This document shows positions 30,847-40,846 of a DNA stretch of 64,000 bases, piece after piece. The notes under the pieces are model-generated. The model was not told the DNA's origin and made no database searches. It saw nothing but the letters and a program-made list of their open reading frames with translations. Position 1 is the stretch's first letter, and each line of letters starts with the position of its first letter. Where the stretch lies: NCBI GenBank assembly GCA_028688905.1, contig JAQTXH010000001.1, positions 909,670 to 973,669 on the forward strand, given 5' to 3'. Source of the DNA: Acidiphilium sp. Its GTDB lineage: Bacteria; Pseudomonadota; Alphaproteobacteria; Acetobacterales; Acetobacteraceae. A program made the translations under genes and the position numbers.

Positions 30847-33816
30847 ATGACAGCGATTGACCGTACCGCCTACCCCCGCCTGGGCACGCAACTGACCCGA
30901 GAAGAACTGGTTGCCAGATATACCCTCACCGAAGCTGATATGGTTTTCGTTCGCGCGAACGCCCGCGGTGAGTCGGGGCGCCTCCTGCTGGCGGTTCTGC
31001 TGAAAATCCGACAAGACGCCGGTTATTTTCCGGCACTCGACGAGGTTCGCTCCGAGACCGCCGCCCATGTGGCGGCGCAGCTCGATCTGACCGCAACGGT
31101 ATGGCCGGACGGGGCGCATCGGAACAAATCTCTTTATCGCTATCAAGCAGCGATTCGGACTCATCTTTCTGCCAAGGCCTATGACGAAGAGGCCGAAGAG
31201 TTGATCTCCAGGGTCATCCTTGAAGCCGCTGAGACCATGAGTGACCCCGCCGATTTGATAAACCGTGCGGTTGAAACCTTGCAGGCCGGAGCGATTGATT
31301 TGCCGGCGTTCAGCACGCTTGATCGCCTCGTAAGCCGGCTGCGTACGAAAGTTCACGCACGTATATATAGACGAATTGCCGCGCTCATTACGACGGAACA
31401 GGCCGCGGCGTTGGATGCCCTGCTGGCCAAACCGGCCAATAGCATAACGACGGGCTTCAACCGTTTGAAGCAGGCGCCAGGGCCAGTCTCTCCCACAACA
31501 ATCCGTCTGTGGATCGAGCGGCTCGATTGGATGGTTAATCTGCTCGAACCAGACGCGCTGCTGCAGGCCATCGCCCACACGAAACTCCGCCAGTTTGCTG
31601 CTGAAGCCGCTGCGCTCGATGTCGGCGACCTGCGGGATATCGTCCAGCGCGGCAAGCGTTATACGCTCTTGCTGGCTCTTTTGCGCCAGGCCCGTATGCG
31701 TTGCCGCGATGAACGGGTCCAGATGATGCTGCGGCGCGTGCGAAAAACCCAAGCCGCGGCCAAGGAAAAACTGATCGCATTGCACGACCAGCACCGTGGC
31801 ATTGAGGAAACGCTGATCGGAATCCTGGGCCAGGTTCTGCAAACCGCGCAAACTCAGGAAACCGACGACAACTTCGGCCGCCAGGTGAGACAGCTCCTCT
31901 CGGAGCAGGGTGGAGTCGATGCTTTGGCCGAGCAATGCCAAACCGTGTCTGCCTGGCACAGTGATAATGACCTGCCTTTGCTCTGGCCGATTCATGCCAG
32001 GCACCGCAGCTTGTTGTTTCGGCTGATCGATCTTCTGGATATCCAGCCGGCGACGCAAGATCGCAGTCTTTTTGATGCAATCGCCGTCGTCAACAGCCAT
32101 CGTAATACACGCCGCGATGAAATTCTGGATAAAGTCGATCTGGGTTTCGCCTCGAAGCGATGGCAAAGCTTCGTCACCAAACGTCGATCTGACACTGTCG
32201 TTTTTGATAGGCGGGCCCTTGAGGTTTGTGTCTTCGTTCATCTGTGTGACGCCTTACAGTCCGGCGATCTCTACGTCGTGGGCGCGGAAGAGTTCGCCGA
32301 TTATCGCGCCCAGCTCCTGCCCTGGTCGGAATGTGAACCCCGGCTGGCCGCATATTGCGCTGCGCTCGGAATACCAGAGAACGGCCTGGATTTTGCAGCG
32401 TTGCTGAAGGCCGAACTGACGGCCCTTGCTGACCAGGTTGATGCGGGGTTCCCAAGCAATAGCGAATTGAACATCGACGAAGATGGTGTCCCTCACCTCA
32501 AACAACTGGCGACAACCCCCCAACCCAAAGGGCTCTCCGAGTTTGAGCAGGAAATCCGCTCCAGGATGCAAGAACGGCATCTCCTTGATATTCTCAAACA
32601 TACGGAACACTGGGCTGGCTACACACGCCATTTTGGGCCGCCTTCTGGGGCTGATCCAAAACTCCCGAATGCCATCCAACGTTATCTCTTCACGGTATTC
32701 GGCTATGGCTGCAATCTCGGACCAAGCCAGACGGCACGCCATGCCCCTGAAGTCGCAACGGCTCAGGTGCTGCGTCGGATCAACGCGCAGCACGTCAATG
32801 CCGAGAAGCTGGAGGCGGCAATGGTCGATGTCATCAACCAATATGTCCGCTTTCCGTTGCCGCGGCATTGGGGCACTGGCCGGACAGCGATCGCCGATGG
32901 CACGCATGTCAAACTCCGCGAGAATAATCTCATTGGTTCTCGGCACATCCGCTACGGTGGATATGGCGGCATTGCCTACCACCATATTGCCGACACCTAT
33001 ATCGCCTTGTTCACCAGTTTCATCTCCTGCGGCGTCTGGGAGGCCGTTCATATTCTTGATGCGCTGATGAAGAACCGTTCGAATATTCAGCCTGACACGC
33101 TTCATGCCGATACCCAGGGTCAGAGTGAGCCGGTCTTCGGATTTTGCCGGCTTGTGGGCATCAAATTGATGCCGCGGATGCGTGGCCTGAGCGATGCCGC
33201 CTTCTATCGCCCGAGCAAATCGATCCGCTACCAGCATATCGACGCGCTGTTCGACAACGAAATTGACTGGAATTTGATCGCTACGCACGCGCGCGACATG
33301 TTCCAGGTAGTGCTGTCCATCCAGGCCGGGCGGGTCATGCCTTCAATGCTGCTACGAAAGCTCGGCACGTACAATCGGAAAAGCCTGCTCTACCGCGCGT
33401 TCCGCGAACTCGGCAGAGTCGAGCGTACACTGTTCCTTCTCCGCTTCATCTCCAATGCCGAAATCCGCCGGGTGATCCGCTCCGAGACCACAAAAATTGA
33501 GGCATACAACGACTTCCTGGACTGGATATGCTTCGGCGGCCCGGCGGTCAAAAGCGGCGATCCAGTTGAACAGGAGAAGCAATTGAAATACGCCAGTCTC
33601 GTCGCCAACGCAGTCATGCTCTCAAATGTCGCCGATCTAACCGTGGTGTTGGCCGCCATGGCCAAGGACGGGCACACGATCACGCCCGCACTGGTCGCCT
33701 GCACAAGCCCCTATACCCGCGAACACATCCGCCGCTTCCGCCGCTTCGCCCTCGACATGGACGACCTCCCAAATCCCCTGAACCCCCAGCCCCTTCCATT
33801 CGAGGAAGGCTTGTGA
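30847..33816 (+). CDS. tnpA: Tn3 family transposase
   Basis: N-terminal LTREELVARYTLTEADMVFVRANARGESGRLLLAVLLKIRQDAGYFP; C-terminal Tn3 DDE domain (RTAIADGTHVKLRENNLIGSRHIRYGGYGGIAYHHI); internal start at 30847. Confidence 0.95.
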   Translation: MTAIDRTAYPRLGTQLTREELVARYTLTEADMVFVRANARGESGRLLLAVLLKIRQDAGYFPALDEVRSETAAHVAAQLDLTATVWPDGAHRNKSLYRYQAAIRTHLSAKAYDEEAEELISRVILEAAETMSDPADLINRAVETLQAGAIDLPAFSTLDRLVSRLRTKVHARIYRRIAALITTEQAAALDALLAKPANSITTGFNRLKQAPGPVSPTTIRLWIERLDWMVNLLEPDALLQAIAHTKLRQFAAEAAALDVGDLRDIVQRGKRYTLLLALLRQARMRCRDERVQMMLRRVRKTQAAAKEKLIALHDQHRGIEETLIGILGQVLQTAQTQETDDNFGRQVRQLLSEQGGVDALAEQCQTVSAWHSDNDLPLLWPIHARHRSLLFRLIDLLDIQPATQDRSLFDAIAVVNSHRNTRRDEILDKVDLGFASKRWQSFVTKRRSDTVVFDRRALEVCVFVHLCDALQSGDLYVVGAEEFADYRAQLLPWSECEPRLAAYCAALGIPENGLDFAALLKAELTALADQVDAGFPSNSELNIDEDGVPHLKQLATTPQPKGLSEFEQEIRSRMQERHLLDILKHTEHWAGYTRHFGPPSGADPKLPNAIQRYLFTVFGYGCNLGPSQTARHAPEVATAQVLRRINAQHVNAEKLEAAMVDVINQYVRFPLPRHWGTGRTAIADGTHVKLRENNLIGSRHIRYGGYGGIAYHHIADTYIALFTSFISCGVWEAVHILDALMKNRSNIQPDTLHADTQGQSEPVFGFCRLVGIKLMPRMRGLSDAAFYRPSKSIRYQHIDALFDNEIDWNLIATHARDMFQVVLSIQAGRVMPSMLLRKLGTYNRKSLLYRAFRELGRVERTLFLLRFISNAEIRRVIRSETTKIEAYNDFLDWICFGGPAVKSGDPVEQEKQLKYASLVANAVMLSNVADLTVVLAAMAKDGHTITPALVACTSPYTREHIRRFRRFALDMDDLPNPLNPQPLPFEEGL

Positions 33817-33908
33817 CCACTTTTTACACGTATCCCGAACCTACCCCAAGCACGCGCATTGCTCCCACACATTGCCCTGTGCGGCTCAACTTGCTATGCA
33901 CCACGCGT

Positions 33909-33985
33909 CGGAGCGTAGCGCAGCCTGGTAGCGCATCAGTCTGGGGGACTGGGGGTCGTGGGTTCGAATCCCGCCGCTCCGACCA
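33909..33985 (+). tRNA. tRNA-Pro (anticodon GGG), CCA encoded
   Basis: cggagcgtagcgcagcctggtagcgcatcagtctgggggactgggggtcgtgggttcgaatcccgccgctccgacca. Confidence 0.96.
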
Positions 33986-33997
33986 TTGAATCCCCAC

Positions 33998-36031
33998 CTA
34001 AATCCCTACCGTCTGCCGCGCGAAGGCAAAGCCAAGAGCATAGAAAAACGCCCGCTGCGCCGCATCGGCCCCCGCACCATGCCCGCCTTCTGCCTGCTCG
34101 TAATACAGCGCGTCGTACCCAAAATTCTGCAATTTCGCCGCCATTTTCCGCGCATGCCCCGGATGCACCCGGTCATCCCGTCGCGTCGTGTTGATGAACA
34201 CCGGCGGATAATGCTGCTCCTGCCGCACCAGTTGATACGCCGAAATCTCCTGTAAAAACGCCCAGTCCTCTGCCACATCCGGGTCGCCATACTCAGCAAT
34301 CCAGGAATGCCCGGCGAGTAATTTGGTATAGCGCCGCATATCCAGCAGCGGCACCGCGCAAATGATTGCGCCGAACAAATCAGGATGCCGCGTCAGCATG
34401 TTGCCCACCAGCAACCCGCCATTACTTCCACCCGATCCCAGAATCCGTGCCGGGGTCGATAATCCGCGCGTCACCAGATCCGCCGCCACCGCCGCAAAAT
34501 CATCCTGCGCGATTTTCTTGCCCTCACGCACGCCCGCTTTGTGCCACTCTGGCCCGAACTCGCCGCCACCACGAATGTTCGCCAGTACGAACGCGCCACC
34601 CTTGGCGCACCACAGCGCGCCTTGCGTCGCCAGATAATACGGCGTCAGCGAAATCTCGAACCCGCCATACCCATACAGATAGGTTGGAAAGCCACCGTCG
34701 CGCGGCGGAGCCTCGGGAGCGACCATGAAATACGGAATCGCGGTACCGTCCGCCGCGATCGCCTCATATTGCCGCACCATCAACCCTGCCGCGTCGAACT
34801 GCGCCGGTAATTGTTTGATCACTTCAGGCGCTACATTCGGTGTTCCCAGCATAAGCGAATCCGGCGTCAGAAACCCGCTGACAGTGAACAACAGCGCGTC
34901 CGACTCGTAATCATCCGGTGCCAATTGCCGCACCGAGATTGCACTGTTCGCCGACAACCCCGGCACCGGCCGCACAGCCCAACCCGCCGCCGCATCGGCG
35001 AATTCGATAACGCTCGCCACGTTATCCAGGACCGTCAGCACGAGGCCCGACTTCAGATTGATCCAACTTTCCAGCGCGCGTTTCGGCGTCGGCGTGAATA
35101 CTGGGGCAAACGCCTGCGATCCCGCGATAAAGTCATCTACCCCGATCGCCACCAGGCTGCCCGGCGCATACACCACCCCTGACACCGCGAACGCCGAACG
35201 CGGTCGCACCAGCAATCGCCCATGCCCGATATCGACATCGGCATCCTCGGGCAGATCGAGCCGCACCCGCGATCCACCCAGAGCCTGATAAAAATACTGA
35301 TTGCGATAGAAAGCGATCGTCCGGCTGAACCAGATGAACCGATACGCCGGATCATGGCTGCATGACGCCGAGGCCGCCATATCACTGGCCTCAACCTCGA
35401 ACACCACCGGTGCCGCCTCAATTGCAGTGCCCCGCCGCCATTGCCGCACGGTGCGTGCGTAACCCGACGCCGTCACATCGCCGCCGTAGGCCGAGGCCAG
35501 CAACACCGTATCCGCATCGACCCATGACACCGATGTCTTGGCGATCGGTACCACAAACCCATCACCCACAAACCGCCGCGTCGCTATATCGAACTCGCGC
35601 ACCACCCCGGCATCCGACCCGCCGGGCGACAGGCTGATTAACGCCCGCGCATGATCCGGTGCCAAGGTCTGCGCGCCATGCCAAACCCAGCTTTCGCCTT
35701 GGCTGACACACAGCGCATCGAGATCAAGCAGCATGTCCCAATCCGGTGCCACACCCCGATACGCCGCGAGCGTCGTCCGCCGCCACACCCCGCGCTGATG
35801 CGCCGCATCGGTCCAGAAATTATAAACAAATTCACCGCGCTGAACGATCGCCGGTATCCGCGCATCGGAGTTGAACTGCGCGGTCAGAACCGCCCTATCG
35901 GCCGCGAACCGATCATCACACAGCCGCGCGCAACTCGCCCGGTTCTGCGCCTCGACCCACTCCAAGGCGCGTTCGCCCTCTATTTCCTCCAGCCAAAGAT
36001 ACGGATCGTCGGATCGGGCAAACTCGTTCAT
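33998..36031 (-). CDS. S9 family prolyl oligopeptidase
   Basis: DDPYLWLEEIEGERALEWVEAQN...YLYGYGGFEISLTPYY...GGSNGGLLVGNMLTRHPDLFGA...GGHGAGAD. Confidence 0.93.
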   Translation of the reverse strand: MNEFARSDDPYLWLEEIEGERALEWVEAQNRASCARLCDDRFAADRAVLTAQFNSDARIPAIVQRGEFVYNFWTDAAHQRGVWRRTTLAAYRGVAPDWDMLLDLDALCVSQGESWVWHGAQTLAPDHARALISLSPGGSDAGVVREFDIATRRFVGDGFVVPIAKTSVSWVDADTVLLASAYGGDVTASGYARTVRQWRRGTAIEAAPVVFEVEASDMAASASCSHDPAYRFIWFSRTIAFYRNQYFYQALGGSRVRLDLPEDADVDIGHGRLLVRPRSAFAVSGVVYAPGSLVAIGVDDFIAGSQAFAPVFTPTPKRALESWINLKSGLVLTVLDNVASVIEFADAAAGWAVRPVPGLSANSAISVRQLAPDDYESDALLFTVSGFLTPDSLMLGTPNVAPEVIKQLPAQFDAAGLMVRQYEAIAADGTAIPYFMVAPEAPPRDGGFPTYLYGYGGFEISLTPYYLATQGALWCAKGGAFVLANIRGGGEFGPEWHKAGVREGKKIAQDDFAAVAADLVTRGLSTPARILGSGGSNGGLLVGNMLTRHPDLFGAIICAVPLLDMRRYTKLLAGHSWIAEYGDPDVAEDWAFLQEISAYQLVRQEQHYPPVFINTTRRDDRVHPGHARKMAAKLQNFGYDALYYEQAEGGHGAGADAAQRAFFYALGFAFARQTVGI

Positions 36032-36115
36032 CCAAGTTCCATGGTGTCAAGGTATGCCAGCATTTAGAGCCTGCCCGCGCGGTGAAGTCCACCACACGGG
36101 CAAACCGTTACCCCA

Positions 36116-36562
36116 TCAATACCCCGGCGGCGGCGGTGGTGGCGGCCCGCCGTTGTAATAGCCCGGCGGCGGCGGTGCCGAAGGGGGACCACCGTAACCA
36201 TACGGCGGATGCGGACCAACATATCCCTGATTGCCATATCCGCGATTGTAACTCCCCGGCTGCGGTGCCTGTGGCGTGGTCAACGCCCCGCCCACCGCGC
36301 CCACTGCGCCGCCGATCAAGGCTCCCGCCGCCGGGCTGCCACCGGTCATCGCTCCGATCGCGGCACCTGCCCCCGCCCCGATCGCTCCGCCACCCAGCGC
36401 ACGCTGCCCTGGGCTGTAGGGATTGGTACATCCAGCCAGACCAAGTGCCGCGATCAACGCCGCCCCGGCCAGACCGGCAGCGCGACGTCGCCGGCACGCA
36501 ATCGTATCTATATTCGTTGTCATTCGTGACATGATGATATTCTCCATTGCACGACTGTTCAC
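36116..36562 (-). CDS. glycine-zipper lipoprotein (YMGG-like), Pro/Gly/Tyr-rich C-terminus
   Basis: LAGCTNPYSPGQRALGGGAIGAGAGAAIGAMTGGSPAAGALIGGAVGAVGGALT; start could be the internal Met at MTTNID. Confidence 0.75.
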   Translation of the reverse strand: MNSRAMENIIMSRMTTNIDTIACRRRRAAGLAGAALIAALGLAGCTNPYSPGQRALGGGAIGAGAGAAIGAMTGGSPAAGALIGGAVGAVGGALTTPQAPQPGSYNRGYGNQGYVGPHPPYGYGGPPSAPPPPGYYNGGPPPPPPPGY

Positions 36563-36619
36563 ATAGGTATCGATTATGGCACGCGCACGGTAAAATCATG
36601 GCGCGCCGATCACCCTGCC

Positions 36620-37096
36620 CTACCCGCCCGGTTTCGCGGCCGGCGGGTTGGTGACCACTCCGTTGCGATGAAACGCGAATGGCACCACGAATTGCATGTG
36701 CGGCGGCGCACCCTTTGGCAACCGTTTGAGCACCGACTTGGCGATCGCGGCCAGGGCCATGCGGTCCAGCGAAGCCGGCCCCGCCGACCTCACGACCCAT
36801 TCACTCAGCACATGCCCCGCATGATCGACGGTGAACCCATAAAATCCGACATACCGAACTCCAGGCTGCGCCAGCATCTGCTGGGCTTCCTGCGCAATCG
36901 CCGCCAGGGTTGCCGGCGCAATGGGGTGCGGCACCGGCGGCGCGCTCGGTTGAGCGGGGGGCATCGCTCCATAGGCGTAGCCCGGCACCATCAGGGCGAT
37001 CAGAATGACCAGATGCGGGCGACGTATTATCATCGCCATCACAATCGGGGGTATGGCACCTCGCCGCAACCCCTGGCGCGGCATTCCCCGTCGCAA
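36620..37096 (-). CDS. TonB family protein (energy transducer C-terminal domain)
   Basis: GVRYVGFYGFTVDHAGHVLSEWVVRSAGPASLDRMALAAIAKSVLKRLPKGAP; start uncertain. Confidence 0.7.
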   Translation of the reverse strand: MRRGMPRQGLRRGAIPPIVMAMIIRRPHLVILIALMVPGYAYGAMPPAQPSAPPVPHPIAPATLAAIAQEAQQMLAQPGVRYVGFYGFTVDHAGHVLSEWVVRSAGPASLDRMALAAIAKSVLKRLPKGAPPHMQFVVPFAFHRNGVVTNPPAAKPGG

Positions 37097-37148
37097 TCAC
37101 CTACCGTACTCCCCACCTCAGGACCGATTATTCCATCAGGAGACCATC

Positions 37149-37850
37149 ATGGGCAAAATTCTCATCGTCACCACCTCCAACACCGTCATTCCTGACAGTG
37201 ACGATCGCACCGGTGTATGGTTCGAAGAACTTGCGACACCCTATTACGCTTTCATCGACGCGGGCTACGAGGTCACCCTCGCCTCAATCCGTGGCGGCGA
37301 AATCCCGATCGATGGCCGCAGCCTGGCCGAAACACCCCTGCCCGCCTCGGTCCAGCGGTTCCATGACGACGAACCGTCTCTCGAAGCCGCGCATCACAGC
37401 AAAGCCGTCACCGACGTCACCGCCACCGATTATGACGCGATTTTCCTGCCCGGCGGTCACGGCACGATGTGGGATTACCCGCACAACGCCGACGTCGCCC
37501 ACGCCATCACCACCATGCTCGACGCCGACAAAATCGTCGCCTCGGTCTGTCATGGCCCCGCCGCGTTTCTCGGCGTCACCCGCATCGACGGCTCACCTCT
37601 GATTAAAGGCCGCTCGATCACCTGTTTCACCGACTCCGAGGAACGCGCGGTCCACCTCGACCACAAAGTACCGTTCCTGCTGGAAACCAGCCTTCGTGCC
37701 GTTGGTGCCCAGGTTTCCACCGGTCCCGATTTTGCACCCCATATCATACAGGACGGCAATCTGTTGACTGGACAGAACCCGAAATCATCAGAGCCTTTGG
37801 CTCAAGCAGTGATTTCGGCGCTGAAAAGCAAACAGGTGAAGGCTGCGTAG
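37149..37850 (+). CDS. type 1 glutamine amidotransferase domain protein (DJ-1/PfpI, Hsp31-like)
   Basis: MGKILIVTTSNTVIPDSDDRTGVWFEELATPYYAF...FLPGGHGTMWD...VASVCHGPAAFLG. Confidence 0.9.
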   Translation: MGKILIVTTSNTVIPDSDDRTGVWFEELATPYYAFIDAGYEVTLASIRGGEIPIDGRSLAETPLPASVQRFHDDEPSLEAAHHSKAVTDVTATDYDAIFLPGGHGTMWDYPHNADVAHAITTMLDADKIVASVCHGPAAFLGVTRIDGSPLIKGRSITCFTDSEERAVHLDHKVPFLLETSLRAVGAQVSTGPDFAPHIIQDGNLLTGQNPKSSEPLAQAVISALKSKQVKAA

Positions 37851-38014
37851 CTATAAAGAGGCCCCGCCCTCTGCCCTTGACGGCTCAAAACCTCCCAGCC
37901 TTGATCTATTTCGCAGCAGCCGTCATCAACTCACGATCAAACTCAACCGTCCCTCACCAGATAATCCGGGGCGTGATATCGCTGCCCGATCGTCGAAAGC
38001 TGGAGGAAACACCG

Positions 38015-39583
38015 ATGCCCAGAAATCAAACATCAACGCGCCTATTTGCGATTTCAACGGTTGCAGCGCTGCTGTCCGGTTCCGGGGTGGCGAATGCGGC
38101 AACCGATACCACGCCCAGGCCGACGCTCGGAAACGCGGCGGCCACCACGCCCACCGCTGCCGCCGATAACCAAGCCAAGGCGCTCGACCCCAACAATCCC
38201 TATGCGCGCGTCTATATGCCGCAGAACGCCCCCTCCGGCACGGACGCCACGGTGGGTCCGGAGGGTTGGACCCACGCCTACGGCAATCCATCGCACAACG
38301 CCGCCTTTGCGGTCGCCACAACCGCGCCTGCCTGGATAAGCAACGGGGTGAAATGGAACACGCCCGAGGCGCGCGCGTGGCCGTTGACGAATAACGAACC
38401 CTACGGCGCAAAAATCTATGGTATCCGCGAAGCACTGCCGGTGCAGACCCAGTTTTACGGCAACGCCCTCGGAGTCGCGGTCGTGAAGGGCGTCGTCTTT
38501 GCTGAAAGCGATGACATGTTTGCCTACGCGATCAACGCGCGGACCGGCAAGCTGATCTGGCGGACCAGCCCGGTCGGCAACAACCTCATGGGCAATCCAG
38601 TCGTCGTCAAAGATCTGGTCTATCTCTCGGCTGGCAGCGTCAGCTTCAATTTCGCCAATGTGGTTGCCTTCCGCGACGACGCGTCGAAAGCCGCGCGCGG
38701 ACTCGATATTTCATATAACGGCGTCTATGCGGTCAGCCGCACCACCGGCAAACTGAAATGGTATTTCGCAACCCGGGGTGAAGCGATGCCGACACCCGCC
38801 TTCGATGGCGGCAAGCTGTTCATCACCACCGGTACTGGCAACGCCTATGCCATCGATTCCACAACCGGCAAGCAGGTCTGGAAATCGCACCTTGGTGGAA
38901 TCGCCAACATGTCGAGTCCGGCAGCCTACCACGGTCACATCTATGTCGCGATGTCGGTCAAGCCGTTCCTGTATTGCCTCGACGAGGCGAGCGGCAAAAT
39001 CGCCTGGAAAGGCACAATCCCCCTGGCTGCCAACACCGGCATGGGTGATGTGTCGCCAGCCGTGTCCGACGGGATCGTGGTACAGGACGCCGTATCCGCG
39101 CCGCGCACCATCAACGGCAAGGGCACGCTGGACACGACGGTTCGCGCCTGGAATGCGGCAACCGGCAAGGTGCTGTGGACATTCAAAATGGGCCGAGGTG
39201 CCAAAGTCCCTGCCTTCAAGGGCGGTGTGCCGATGATCCACGACGGCGTGGTTTATGTCGGCACGCCGGTGACGTCGGACTATGTCGCGCTCGATCTCAA
39301 AACCGGCAAGCAACTTTGGCGCTGGAACGTACCCAATGCTGGCCCGGCGGGCGCAGGACGGGGGGCACCGACGTATTATAAAGGCACGCTCTATATCTCG
39401 ACCGGTCCCAGCGTTTTCGCGCTCGACCCCAAAACCGGGCATGAAATCCACAGAGTCCATGTCGGTGGCCGGTTCGGCATCGTCAGCCCGGCGATCGTCG
39501 GGGGCACTGTCTATCTTGGCAATTCATGGGATTGGATCAACGCGCTTCCGCTGCGTGAGGTGAACCCGAATTACCGCGGCTGA
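38015..39583 (+). CDS. PQQ-binding-like beta-propeller repeat protein
   Basis: Signal peptide and repeated ..TGKLIWRTS.., ..TGKQVWKSHLGG.., ..SGKIAWKGTIP.., ..TGKVLWTFKMG.. blades. Confidence 0.88.
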   Translation: MPRNQTSTRLFAISTVAALLSGSGVANAATDTTPRPTLGNAAATTPTAAADNQAKALDPNNPYARVYMPQNAPSGTDATVGPEGWTHAYGNPSHNAAFAVATTAPAWISNGVKWNTPEARAWPLTNNEPYGAKIYGIREALPVQTQFYGNALGVAVVKGVVFAESDDMFAYAINARTGKLIWRTSPVGNNLMGNPVVVKDLVYLSAGSVSFNFANVVAFRDDASKAARGLDISYNGVYAVSRTTGKLKWYFATRGEAMPTPAFDGGKLFITTGTGNAYAIDSTTGKQVWKSHLGGIANMSSPAAYHGHIYVAMSVKPFLYCLDEASGKIAWKGTIPLAANTGMGDVSPAVSDGIVVQDAVSAPRTINGKGTLDTTVRAWNAATGKVLWTFKMGRGAKVPAFKGGVPMIHDGVVYVGTPVTSDYVALDLKTGKQLWRWNVPNAGPAGAGRGAPTYYKGTLYISTGPSVFALDPKTGHEIHRVHVGGRFGIVSPAIVGGTVYLGNSWDWINALPLREVNPNYRG

Positions 39584-39652
39584 TGCGATCGCCGCCAGTG
39601 TTGTTCCAAGGGATTGATCCAGCCAGTTTCCCGCCTGGCTGGACATCTAAAT

Positions 39653-39667
39653 TGATATGTTATATCA
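39653..39667. promoter_or_regulatory. candidate Zur operator upstream of znuA
   Basis: TGATAT-GTT-ATATCA perfect palindrome, extended as aaattgatatgttatatcatttc, 43 bp upstream of the znuA start. Confidence 0.55.
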
Positions 39668-39709
39668 TTTCTTTTTACGCCATCATTCTGGCGGCGACGG
39701 AGGTTTGAA

Positions 39710-40675
39710 ATGGTCTGGCATAACACCCTGACACTGCATCGGGCCAAGGTTCTGCACGGTGCGGCCTGGCTCTGCGTCGCGCTGGCGGTTGTAGCGGTTT
39801 GCGGCCAGGCTGCCACAGCCGCGACCGAGCCCACCATCATCAAGGTTGTGGGAATTGAGAACGAATACGCCAACGTTGCGCAACAAATCGGTGGCCGGTA
39901 CGTCAGCGTCAGCGCGATCGAGACCAACCCCAATGTCGACCCCCACACGTTCGAGGCAAGCCCGAAAATTGTCCACCAGATCGCGGCGGCGGCGCTGGTC
40001 GTGGTGAACGGCATCGGGTACGACGGCTGGGCCGACAAAATCATCGCCGCCGTCCCCAATCCGCAGCGCAAGGTCATAAACGTCCAGCATCTGCTGCATT
40101 TGCCGGACACCACGCGGAACCCGCATCTTTGGTACGACCCGAAAACCATGCCGGCTGTCGCCCGCGCGGTGGCCGACGATCTGGCCGCCATGGCACCGGC
40201 CCATGCCGCCTATTTCAGGGCCAATGTCCTCGCTTTCGATGCGTCCTTGCAGCCCTGGACTACCGCCATTGCCGCGTTCAAGGCGCGCTACGCGGGTACG
40301 CCGGTCGCAGTGACCGAACCGGTCGGCAACTACCTGTTGCAGGCGATGGGAGCGGACATCGAAACCCCGTTCAGCCTCCAGGCGGCCATCATGAACGGTA
40401 CCGATCCCTCCCCGCAGGATGTCGCGACCCAGAATGCGTTGTTTCGCGATCATAAGATAAAAATATTCGTCTATAATCAGCAAGTTACCGACCCTTTGAC
40501 CCAGTCGTTCCTCAACCTCGCCCGTAAAAATGGTATTCCGGTCGTTGGGGTCTATGAGACGATGCCGGCACCGGGCTATACCTACCAATCATGGATGCTG
40601 GCGGAAGTTCAGGCTCTGCGCAATGCCGTCACGACGAAGACATCGACCCTCTCCTTGCTGAATGGCAGACATTAG
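39710..40675 (+). CDS. znuA: metal (zinc) ABC transporter substrate-binding protein
   Basis: IIKVVGIENEYANVAQQIGGRYVSVSAIETNPNVDPHTFEASPKIV...NPHLWYDPKTMPAVARAVADDL; cluster A-I family fold. Confidence 0.88.
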   Translation: MVWHNTLTLHRAKVLHGAAWLCVALAVVAVCGQAATAATEPTIIKVVGIENEYANVAQQIGGRYVSVSAIETNPNVDPHTFEASPKIVHQIAAAALVVVNGIGYDGWADKIIAAVPNPQRKVINVQHLLHLPDTTRNPHLWYDPKTMPAVARAVADDLAAMAPAHAAYFRANVLAFDASLQPWTTAIAAFKARYAGTPVAVTEPVGNYLLQAMGADIETPFSLQAAIMNGTDPSPQDVATQNALFRDHKIKIFVYNQQVTDPLTQSFLNLARKNGIPVVGVYETMPAPGYTYQSWMLAEVQALRNAVTTKTSTLSLLNGRH

Positions 40676-40685
40676 AATAATATTA

Positions 40686-40780
40686 CTTGAGGTTGACCCT
40701 TTGCGGCAACTAAAGCGATGAAATTGCCTGCAAAGAGAAAGATAGAGTCTGTTCGTCCTGAAACGAAAGTGCTCTAGAGC
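40686..40780 (-). repeat. dispersed intergenic repeat, copy B (reverse orientation)
   Basis: Reverse complement ctagagcactttcgtttcaggacgaacagactctatctttctctttgcaggcaatttcatcgctttagttgccgcaaagggtcaacctcaag aligns with copies A and C. Confidence 0.88.
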
Positions 40781-40846
40781 GTGACTGTCGCCGACACTTC
40801 CTATTCACAAATCGGAAACCCTTCCCTTGATGGCATGCCGGTGAAC

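Larger units (their letters stand above)
29261..33847. mobile_element. Tn3-family transposon (Tn-2) with a YecA/SEC-C passenger
   Basis: Inverted repeat gggtaggttcgggatacgtgtaaaaagtggtcacaa at 29262-29297, exact inverse at 33811-33846; aagca flanks (29256-29260, 33848-33852) if the terminal base is counted; encodes TnpA and serine recombinase. Confidence 0.95.

Noticed and set aside
39571-40588. Antisense ORFs across znuA
   Set aside because: Overlap a clearly coding gene and show no family features.
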